This document shows, in pieces, positions 22,863 through 29,730 of a stretch of DNA of 35,330 nt; the stretch's first letter is position 1; each line of letters starts with the position of its first letter. Under the pieces are notes generated by a model, which was given only the letters and a program-made list of their open reading frames with translations, searched no databases and had not been told where the DNA came from. Source of the DNA: a virus. A program made the position numbers and the translations under genes. Location of the stretch: positions 1 through 35,330 of IMG/VR virus record IMGVR_UViG_3300037189_026082. The stretch is one strand, 5' to 3'.

Positions 22863-23033
22863 TTCATTCTCTCCAAAATACTTTTATATTCCTGAACTTT
22901 TTGCAAAAGTTCCTGTGCCTGTCTAAGTTGGCAGCAGCCTTGAGTTCGTGCTTAATGCCACGATTATAAGCATCTGTCGCATCTCGCTCAAAGCATTCAA
23001 TAGCTGCCCTTAGATTGTCCTTGCCTCACTCAT
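22859..23033 (-). pseudogene. Frameshifted small gene in the early operon
   Basis: The start (ATG 23033) and stop (22861-22859) overlap both neighbours by four bases, exactly as intact operon genes do, yet the 175-base interval is not a multiple of three. The first frame stops after seven codons, but the next frames read on as protein: LRAAIECFERDATDAYNRG, IKHELKAAA, then RQAQELLQKVQEYKSILERM. Two indels disrupt a helical protein of about 57 residues. Sequencing error would be the alternative. Confidence 0.55.
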
Positions 23034-23347
23034 TTAAGCTCAAACAAAGAACAAGAGAGACAGGAAGATACTGGATTAACGGCACACTTCAAACTAACGT
23101 CCCCAGAGTAATAACTACTAATCCTCATCTTGCTTTCCTCATCCGCCATCTCATAGCAGGAAACAGCAGGAGGAGGAACATCTTTCTGGGTAACAACAGG
23201 GGCAGTTGCCATCTCAAAATACAAACAAAAACCAAACAAGTAGAGATCAAAGCCGACAACAGGATAGCCATCATTAGCATCGTGAATGTGCAGGTACGGC
23301 ATCCAATAGAACTCCTTGAAATAATTTAACAAAAAATCGAATCTCAT
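23030..23347 (-). CDS. Early phage protein, unknown
   Basis: A 105-aa, aromatic-rich protein (FDFLLNYFKEFYWMPYLHIH, then GFDLYLFGFCLYFEMATAPV) with several Cys near the C-terminus (CLSCSLFELK). Both ends overlap neighbours by four bases. No family recognised. Confidence 0.5.
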   Translation of the reverse strand: MRFDFLLNYFKEFYWMPYLHIHDANDGYPVVGFDLYLFGFCLYFEMATAPVVTQKDVPPPAVSCYEMADEESKMRISSYYSGDVSLKCAVNPVSSCLSCSLFELK

Positions 23348-23895
23348 TGCATACCTCCATCTTTAATCCAATCAATAACCTCTTGATCCAATTCCCGAAG
23401 GAAAGGATACAACTCACTATCCTTAAATTGCTGGTAAAATCTGACCGCGCTTTTAGCCCGGACGACATACAAAGAGCCATAGCGATCCCCTCTTCGTTTT
23501 GCCTTCAAGTGGCCAGACTTGACTGCCTTAACCAATGAATGAAACGAACATCCAAATAATCGAGCCAATGGACACAGGGGGAAGCAATCAAAAACAGTCT
23601 TGAGACTCAGCCCCAAATCGCTGGCACGACGATAGATCGCTTTTTCGCTTCTGCCCAACCTTTTAGCAATCCGAGGAACAGTCCAGAAGCCCGCCTTCTC
23701 AACCAGAAACGATTCTTGGTCTTCGGACCAGAGAGGATTAACCCGATTAGCTCGAATCCTGAATCGAGTACAAGCCTGACGAACAGCCAGAGGCGTTGTC
23801 CCAAGGCTTTTGGCGATTTCCTCATGGGGAGTTCGTTTCCCCCTCAGATCGCTCAAAATCTGTCTTCTTTCCTCATTCCAGAACATTTTAGGCAT
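23344..23895 (-). CDS. Multi-HTH DNA-binding protein
   Basis: Start taken at ATG 23895 (MPKMFWNEERRQILSDL), overlapping the stop of the ParB-like gene by 8 bases; a longer start would run through that gene. 183 residues. Two successive Myb/SANT- or GcrA-like units: FWNEERRQILSDLRGK...EEIAKSLGTTPLAVRQA, then WSEDQESFLVEKAGFWTVPR, IAKRLGRSEKAIYRRASDLG. A third HTH-like part follows (CPLARLFGCSFHSLVKAVKS). It probably binds DNA, perhaps with the ParB-like product. Confidence 0.6.
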   Translation of the reverse strand: MPKMFWNEERRQILSDLRGKRTPHEEIAKSLGTTPLAVRQACTRFRIRANRVNPLWSEDQESFLVEKAGFWTVPRIAKRLGRSEKAIYRRASDLGLSLKTVFDCFPLCPLARLFGCSFHSLVKAVKSGHLKAKRRGDRYGSLYVVRAKSAVRFYQQFKDSELYPFLRELDQEVIDWIKDGGMQ

Positions 23896-26443
23896 CAGCT
23901 TCACGCTCCCAGGCTCCAAGGATTTGATCATCCGTACTTTCCTTGTGCCAGGCATCCCACGCAGCCTCAAACTCCTCAGTAGTAGCAAAATCATCTGGGT
24001 CTGGCGGCTCATTAAATTCCTTCTCAATAGTCAGTTGCCCATCAGCCTCTTCTTTGTGCTTAGTCTCGAAATACTTAGCATTCCAAGAAGTTTTTAGCTT
24101 CTGGTAATTCCTCCAAAGCTCCAGGGTCAATTCCATCTGGTTCGTAGAGTTTTCCCAAGTCTCTTGAAACTCAGTATTACTCGTACATTCAGACAAAGTT
24201 TTTTGCTTCTTCTTCAACCACGAAGAGAAAACACAATGCAAATCTGGATCGTGATCAAATTGCACACTGGCACAAGTCCGAGCGATCGCCTTAATCACCC
24301 CAGTCTTGCCACTCAACTGAGTGCAGGATAAGGGTAGAGGAGCCTCTCGTTTAATTTCAACGGAGTCGCCAACTTTTAGCCCTAATCCGAAAGGTTGTAA
24401 TAGGGTTAACCGCTCATCCTTAAAGCTTGAAGTGTGTTCATCCCCCTCAAACTGGATTTTAAACTCACCCTTATCAAAGCCTTTGATTGTGCCAAATTTA
24501 GCACGGTAATAGTTGGGGGCAACCAGATCCCCGGTCTTCAGGTAACGCAAGCATTTAGGCGGCTTTTTAGGGTCAAGGGAAACCTTTTTCACCTTGTCAT
24601 ACACGGGATCTGAGAAACGGATTATCCCATGCCCTTCCAAGGGGGCTAAACATTCCCCAATTCCCAAGTAATGGACTGATAGGCTTTTCTCTTGCTCTTG
24701 GACAAACTCAATAATTGCCCAGGAATTTCCATCAGAAATCCAATCACCAGCCTTGAATTTGCAGGCAAATTTCTTATTAGGATTGCGCTCCAAATGAGAT
24801 TCATGGATCGTCTCCTTCTTCCCATCATCCCTCAAGACTTTGCACATCCAACCATTATCAGAAGGAACAACCTCTTGGATGAAACCTGACGACTTATCCC
24901 GAAAAGCGAAAATTACCTCATCTCCTTCCAGAAAATGCGGAGGATACTCGACATCTTCTGCCTGTACAGGAACCTCCTGGCGGGTATCCTCTTCACGGAC
25001 AACCCAATGGGTATCCTTCCACATTAAAAGGGTGCCCCGCTTGTGTGGTGCTGCAATCCAACAGATTTTCTCAAGGGGCTTAAACTTCCCTTTCAAGCCA
25101 TCATCAACAGGAGTCAATAGCTTAAGGTCGCAGAAAACCTCAATACCATCAGCCCATCGGATTTTAGCCCGTTTGTTTTCGACAGAAACAATCGTGGCAA
25201 CCCCCCTGTGACCCTTGACCCTTTGCCCCACAGAGAACTTAGTCTCAGGAACAGCGACGGCAGGGCTTTCCTTGGATTTCTCAATAGCCCTTGGAGTCTC
25301 CTTGACTTCAACTTCAGGGAGAATTTGAATAGATTGATCCTCGCCAATAATCTCCAGATATTTGCGCTCAAGAGAAATATAAGATTTCTCCTGCCCTCGG
25401 ACACGCATAATCATCTCCATCGGGTTTTCCACATGGCTGGCACGGGCGACAACCAACTCAGTCCCCTCTACCACAGGGAATCTGTAGTAGTCCTCTGTTG
25501 GCGGTCCAACATAGCGATAAACGAATCTCAGCTTAGATTCAATTTGGCGCATCTCCTTAAACGCTTGATCAATAGACTTATTATTGAGGACATCCTTCAA
25601 GAAGTCCGCAGACATCGGATGAGCCGCACAAAAATCTAGGACTTGCTTGGCTTTATCGTAGGAATATCCAGATCCGATCCCCACCTTTTGAGCGAGAATC
25701 TCTCTTGCCTTAAGCTCGTTCTTTTTAGATTTTCCAGTTTTGTTCAGGATGGTTCTTTGTTTCTGCAACCAGCCGGGAATGTTGGCGTAAACTTCTGCCT
25801 CCCGACATTTTTGTTCCACATTTTTTTCCCGACTCGCATTATCGAGTACCAATCTTTGGATCTCGTCTTCGGGGGAAAGCCGAAGAATTTCAACGGGGAC
25901 AGGCTCCTTCCAATCCAATTCCCGAAGGGCTAAAAGTCGACGGTTGCCGCCGATAACTTCCCCTTTGAGATTAATGGTCAAGCGCTTGATCCACCGACTT
26001 TCAGATATCAAAGAAACTAAATCGCCAACATCCTCGGAATCTCCATAGATTAAAGCGTTGTACGGGTGAACTTTAAGAGCCCACAAGGGTACAGAACTAG
26101 GCTCCTGGACGAGAAAACCCAAGGTATCGCTCAAGCGACGAATAGACCCACCAGAAGGAATATCAAAACTAACGTCTTTTTCTTCTGGCAAAAAGCGTAA
26201 CCCCAACAAATCAAACAGTTCCTCGACATCATCCAACAAATAAAACTGTTCCTTAAACCGAGCCTGAATCCATTCCATCTGAATCAAAATCTTTTCGAGC
26301 CGACGATCAGCATCGACAAACAAAAGGCTTCGACGGATACCCTCTAACTTAATCCATTCCGTAGCAAGAACTTCCTGATCCGCGATCTCAAGACCAGTCT
26401 TGCTATCAATCAAACAATCGTCATCATTCCAAATTAAATCCAT
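23888..26443 (-). CDS. ParB-like protein with an array of SH3/KOW-like barrels
   Basis: Start ATG 26443 is favoured (AGGAGAG 8 bases upstream); ATG 26464 is possible. 851 residues. Residues 124-190 form a ParB/Srx fold with LKVHPYNALIYGD, then GEVIGGNRRLLALREL (box II GGNRR at 165-169). Residues 245-272 look like the ParB HTH (REILAQKVGIGSGYSYDKAK). From residue 402 on there are about five SH3-like units, each opening with a hydrophobic-x-GD/GQ-V pattern: FSVGQRVKGHRGVATIVSV, FLEGDEVIFAF, FKAGDWISDG, LKTGDLVAP and LKVGDSVEIK. The C-terminus is acidic. Its role (DNA loading, CTP-dependent clamp, nuclease or translocation control) is unknown. Confidence 0.7.
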   Translation of the reverse strand: MDLIWNDDDCLIDSKTGLEIADQEVLATEWIKLEGIRRSLLFVDADRRLEKILIQMEWIQARFKEQFYLLDDVEELFDLLGLRFLPEEKDVSFDIPSGGSIRRLSDTLGFLVQEPSSVPLWALKVHPYNALIYGDSEDVGDLVSLISESRWIKRLTINLKGEVIGGNRRLLALRELDWKEPVPVEILRLSPEDEIQRLVLDNASREKNVEQKCREAEVYANIPGWLQKQRTILNKTGKSKKNELKAREILAQKVGIGSGYSYDKAKQVLDFCAAHPMSADFLKDVLNNKSIDQAFKEMRQIESKLRFVYRYVGPPTEDYYRFPVVEGTELVVARASHVENPMEMIMRVRGQEKSYISLERKYLEIIGEDQSIQILPEVEVKETPRAIEKSKESPAVAVPETKFSVGQRVKGHRGVATIVSVENKRAKIRWADGIEVFCDLKLLTPVDDGLKGKFKPLEKICWIAAPHKRGTLLMWKDTHWVVREEDTRQEVPVQAEDVEYPPHFLEGDEVIFAFRDKSSGFIQEVVPSDNGWMCKVLRDDGKKETIHESHLERNPNKKFACKFKAGDWISDGNSWAIIEFVQEQEKSLSVHYLGIGECLAPLEGHGIIRFSDPVYDKVKKVSLDPKKPPKCLRYLKTGDLVAPNYYRAKFGTIKGFDKGEFKIQFEGDEHTSSFKDERLTLLQPFGLGLKVGDSVEIKREAPLPLSCTQLSGKTGVIKAIARTCASVQFDHDPDLHCVFSSWLKKKQKTLSECTSNTEFQETWENSTNQMELTLELWRNYQKLKTSWNAKYFETKHKEEADGQLTIEKEFNEPPDPDDFATTEEFEAAWDAWHKESTDDQILGAWEREADA

Positions 26444-26445
26444 AG

Positions 26446-26973
26446 TTATTTCTCTCCTGGCCATTTTTGACCGCCACGAGCCGCCGAAATTAGCAACCCA
26501 GTAATAGAACGAAAACAGAACGAATCTCGCAGACTCAAGTGAGTTGGGGTCAAATTCTCACACTGAAAGCTACGGCAAAAGGCAGCCTCCATTGACTTGG
26601 AAAACTCATCCAAAGCGGGAAGTGCCCAAGACTTAAACTCAATCAAATCTGGGTACTTATCCGAAATATCCGAACGAGATAGAGCATCTAATTTCCGTAG
26701 AGCTTTGTAAGCCCCTGGCTCCTCAGAGAACTGAGAATAAGCGCCATAGGTCAACTCCAAATAAGCCGCCATTGCCGCCACACGGATAGACACCTCTTGA
26801 GCCAAATAACAAACATCCACAGAAAGCTTTATATTTCGAGGAGTATCAAGACCGACAGCGATGATAGAAAAATCGCCATCTTTGGGAGTCCAAGAAGGAA
26901 AACCCCCAATCGCTACAACTGGAACATCAACAGGGATAGACCCAACCTTTTTAGTAATTAGAAACTCAGCCAT
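26446..26973 (-). CDS. Early phage protein, unknown
   Basis: A 175-aa protein with GAGG seven bases before ATG 26973. Beta-rich start (FLITKKVGSIPVDVPVVAIG), helical middle (AQEVSIRVAAMAAYLELTYG, ALPALDEFSKSMEAAFCRSF). No family recognised. Directly upstream of the ParB-like gene, and probably its operon partner. Confidence 0.55.
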   Translation of the reverse strand: MAEFLITKKVGSIPVDVPVVAIGGFPSWTPKDGDFSIIAVGLDTPRNIKLSVDVCYLAQEVSIRVAAMAAYLELTYGAYSQFSEEPGAYKALRKLDALSRSDISDKYPDLIEFKSWALPALDEFSKSMEAAFCRSFQCENLTPTHLSLRDSFCFRSITGLLISAARGGQKWPGEK

Positions 26974-27007
26974 ATACCTCTAGAAGGTGGGTTTCCCCAC
27001 CGAACAA

Positions 27008-27406
27008 CTACCGTGAAACTTCAATTTGTTCGCGGACGAACTTAATGCCATCTCCTAAAGCCATTTGTGCCGTAAGATGGCAGCCAAAAAACTGGCTTTG
27101 GGTCACGGGATTGAAACCCGCAATAGAACATAAAGAATAGGAAAAGCAAAACAACTGGGGAATAAACGAATGCTTCCACACAGAAACTTGCCAACCATTT
27201 CCCTTCGTAATTCCACAAGCCGTTAGCAGTGGACGTGGGGACAATAACCTTTCCCCATAGGCAGCCTTGGGATTAATGTCTAATCCATCTAGGTAGTAAT
27301 AAGGGATATCGGGTTTCCCTTTTCTTTCCAAGGTTCCCGTACTGGTAACAGTGCCGAACAACCCACTAATAGAAACAACAACTACATCCCCGATTTGATA
27401 GCGCAT
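27008..27406 (-). CDS. Small SH3/KOW-like protein
   Basis: Start at ATG 27406 (MRYQIGDVVVVSISGLFG), with GGAGAG upstream; a frame from 27538 is rejected because it overlaps the preceding gene without a ribosome site. 132 residues. The first 60 residues look like one SH3/KOW barrel (GTVTSTGTLERKGKPDIPYY), echoing the units in the ParB-like protein. The rest contains several Cys and aromatic residues. Function unknown. Confidence 0.5.
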   Translation of the reverse strand: MRYQIGDVVVVSISGLFGTVTSTGTLERKGKPDIPYYYLDGLDINPKAAYGERLLSPRPLLTACGITKGNGWQVSVWKHSFIPQLFCFSYSLCSIAGFNPVTQSQFFGCHLTAQMALGDGIKFVREQIEVSR

Positions 27407-27524
27407 TTTGCCTTTCTCTCCTTTTTGACAATAAATTGTGGGTATTTTGCAAGCTGCATTGACTGCCGCTTTTTCCGATGAATTGCGGACGCATAGAAAA
27501 GAGAAATATTTTTCACAAATCCTC

Positions 27525-28349
27525 CTAAAAAGGAACATCGGGATCGTAATCTGGCGGCACTAACAAGGATTTCAAGTGCTTAAGGAGATCCATCACTTCC
27601 AGATCGTCCAATTGATTGAAAGCCTTATTGGAATACCGTTGGGAGATTAATAACTTAACTTGTTCCTTGCTGTAACCCAACTGACTCCGAATATCAGTCA
27701 ATTCGGCGACTAAAGCCTGAAACTTAACAGGCTCAGGAACAGCAGGAACAGACGGAGCATTGAAATCCTTCAAAGTTCTGAAAGTGGCTATTTTCTTTTG
27801 AGCCTCAGCCTCAGCCGAGAACAGCCGTACATTTAATCGTTTCAGCAAAGATAAAGGATCAATATCCTTATTCCACTCAGCAAAAACACTACTGCCGTCA
27901 TCTCTTAGCAACCGATTAAAAACCACATCAGAATCTTTTCCGTCACTCACCTTGGGAGACAAATAAACTGGCCTGGTGGAGAAATCGTAACACTCATCCG
28001 CAAGGAGATTTAAGCACAGAGCAAACCCACGGGAAAAGATAGAAGTAACTCCCGATTGAATAACAAAATCCTCACCAGCATCCAAAAGAATTTGTAGCTT
28101 AACAACAGGAGCCCCTTTAAACTCCGCATCCGCAAATTTTAACCCTTTCAGATAACCGCAAAGAGCCTTTTCCTTGCAGGGTTCATCCTTAGAGAAAGTC
28201 CAGGGATACCCCTCTTTAGTCGCAACAATAAAAAGAAATCGCTCTCCTGGGGGCTGGCAAAAGCCTAATCCCGATGGAGGTTTAGGATCTTCAAACCCGA
28301 CCATTCTACTTGCCCTCTCCCTTCCAAGTTTTTCCGTGGATTGCGACAT
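27525..28349 (-). CDS. Early phage protein, possible ssDNA-binding type
   Basis: A 274-aa protein. Residues 35-125 are beta-rich (GERFLFIVATKEGYPWTFSK, VVKLQILLDAGEDFVIQSGV, TSIFSRGFALCLNLL), recalling OB-fold or recombination proteins. Residues about 210-262 form a helical C-terminal unit (ELTDIRSQLGYSKEQVKLLI). The last residues are acidic (PPDYDPDVPF), as in ssDNA-binding proteins. Position after MuB would suit a replication helper. This is inference; no diagnostic motif is seen. Confidence 0.5.
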   Translation of the reverse strand: MSQSTEKLGRERASRMVGFEDPKPPSGLGFCQPPGERFLFIVATKEGYPWTFSKDEPCKEKALCGYLKGLKFADAEFKGAPVVKLQILLDAGEDFVIQSGVTSIFSRGFALCLNLLADECYDFSTRPVYLSPKVSDGKDSDVVFNRLLRDDGSSVFAEWNKDIDPLSLLKRLNVRLFSAEAEAQKKIATFRTLKDFNAPSVPAVPEPVKFQALVAELTDIRSQLGYSKEQVKLLISQRYSNKAFNQLDDLEVMDLLKHLKSLLVPPDYDPDVPF

Positions 28350-28464
28350 ACTCTCGGTGAGTACGAGCCATAACCTCTCGGCGCTGGCGAATCATTTCCA
28401 TCTCATAACCCAACTGACCGCAAATGATCTGGTTATAATTGCTGTTTCGTCTTTTTGTCGACAT
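28306..28464 (-). CDS. 52-aa basic protein overlapping the next gene
   Basis: ATG 28464 has GAGGT seven bases upstream. The product (STKRRNSNYNQIICGQLGYE, then MEMIRQRREVMARTHREYVA) is strongly basic and helical. It overlaps the start of the 274-aa gene by 44 bases in another frame. Small basic proteins after MuB occur in Mu-like phages, but I cannot assign this one. Confidence 0.5.
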   Translation of the reverse strand: MSTKRRNSNYNQIICGQLGYEMEMIRQRREVMARTHREYVAIHGKTWKGEGK

Positions 28465-28477
28465 AATAATTACCTCA

Positions 28478-28897
28478 CTAAAATTTCAAAGGTGGTTCAT
28501 TTTTTAGCCGTTGCTTTAATCGCACGATTGCGGTAACAGAAATACAGCATTTTTCGGCAATCTGAATGTTGGAATATCCCTGGCTTAGGTAATAGCGAAT
28601 TTTTGCAATGATAGGAGCGGTCAACGAGCCGCGTAGACGCTCGATTTGAAAGACTTTTCCACAACCAGAAGCACAAAGATATTTTTGAATGCCAAGCCTG
28701 GTTTTTCCCTGTTTACGAGAGGGTCCAGAGCAGTAAATACAAGGAGGATTCGGAGCCGAAAGATCCGCCATTATGATCGATACTTTCGCCTTGGGTTCGT
28801 TTCGGGTGATCCACCGATACCAATAACGTGCCTTCGCCAGATCGTCTACCGTAAATCTCACCTCCCCGTCTTGGAGAATCTGATACTTACTAGGCAT
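28478..28897 (-). CDS. Zinc-ribbon plus HTH protein
   Basis: Start ATG 28897 (MPSKYQILQDGEVRFTVDDL), overlapping the MuB stop by 8 bases. 139 residues. A treble-clef or ribbon with CIYC near residue 53 and CASGC near residue 76, then an HTH (GYSNIQIAEKCCISVTAIVR). This architecture resembles InsA-type DNA-binding proteins and small phage regulators. It probably binds DNA; target unknown. Confidence 0.6.
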   Translation of the reverse strand: MPSKYQILQDGEVRFTVDDLAKARYWYRWITRNEPKAKVSIIMADLSAPNPPCIYCSGPSRKQGKTRLGIQKYLCASGCGKVFQIERLRGSLTAPIIAKIRYYLSQGYSNIQIAEKCCISVTAIVRLKQRLKNEPPLKF

Positions 28898-29624
28898 AGC
28901 GGCGCATCCCCACAACTTTACTAGGAGGTTCTGAGCCTTCAGGAAGAAGGCGCCCATTGCCCAAGTCCTTAAGAGAAATGGAAGGCAATCCATGATCAAG
29001 CGCCCAATTCTCCAAGTGAGAGATCATGCGCCAAACCAGCCGAGCCTTACCTTTCGACTCCTTAAAGATTCTTTCAATCAGATCGCTCTCAATTTGCACA
29101 TCAGCAATTGATTCGATCAAAAGCTGGCAATCCGACAAGGACATCGGAGCGATTTCCAAAAAGTATTGAATCCGATCCACTAACAAGGGAATCTGAGAAA
29201 ATTTCTCGTAGATGCCCGTCATGCCGCAAAAAACGACAGGGATTCGTGCCTGATCGTGAAGCACACGGATCAAGTCCAACAATTCACGTCTGGCAAATAG
29301 GAAATCAGCCTCATCTATGAGCAAAGGCTTCCTTACAGAGGCAAGCCCCTCAGCTAAAAGATCCAGCCCATTAGCAATAGAGCGAGGAGATTCGATAGAA
29401 TAAAGAGAGCAAAGCCGAGAAATCAAAAAGAATTTACTCATTGAAGGGTAGCAGGAAAAGTAAAGTGCCCCATACTGTTGAGCCAAAAGGGTAAGTGCCG
29501 TCGTTTTCCCAACCCCTGACGGGCCAATGATCAGCCCCATTTGCTCCTTAGTGGAGTTCAGCAAAAATTTAAAGCACTGTAAGGAATCTGTAATCCCCTT
29601 GATTGGTACTGTTTCGTTTTTCAT
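28890..29624 (-). CDS. MuB-like AAA+ transposition ATPase
   Basis: Start ATG 29624 (MKNETVPIKGITDSLQCFKF); longer frames cross a strong hairpin. 244 residues. Walker A GPSGVGKTT (34-42), Walker B LLIDEAD (101-107), and a sensor-like VFCGMTG (131-137). The C-terminal part is helical. MuB-type ATPases bind target DNA and stimulate the transposase; family members also give target immunity. It lacks an obvious N-terminal HTH like that of Mu B. Gene order A then B is conserved. Confidence 0.85.
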   Translation of the reverse strand: MKNETVPIKGITDSLQCFKFLLNSTKEQMGLIIGPSGVGKTTALTLLAQQYGALYFSCYPSMSKFFLISRLCSLYSIESPRSIANGLDLLAEGLASVRKPLLIDEADFLFARRELLDLIRVLHDQARIPVVFCGMTGIYEKFSQIPLLVDRIQYFLEIAPMSLSDCQLLIESIADVQIESDLIERIFKESKGKARLVWRMISHLENWALDHGLPSISLKDLGNGRLLPEGSEPPSKVVGMRRYA

Positions 29625-29652
29625 GTTTAAGTAAAGGTAGATTATGTTTGCG

Positions 29653-29676
29653 CCCCCTAACTGGGGGTTTTCTTTT
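29653..29676 (+). terminator. Plus-strand terminator between transposase A and B genes
   Basis: CCCCC-TAACT-GGGGG followed by TTTTCTTTT on the plus strand. On the minus strand (the A-B transcript) there is no T-run, so there it is just a stable hairpin. It may block antisense transcription or tune B expression. Confidence 0.5.
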
Positions 29677-29730
29677 AGTCTTTCCCGCCGCGACATGACA
29701 GGAAAGATCAAGATTAGTGTTAAAGCACTT

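Noticed and set aside
23888-24027. Longer N-terminus for the multi-HTH gene (start 24027)
   Set aside because: The extra 44 residues run through the end of the ParB-like gene and look like antisense-frame text; ATG 23895 gives the same 8-base overlap seen elsewhere.
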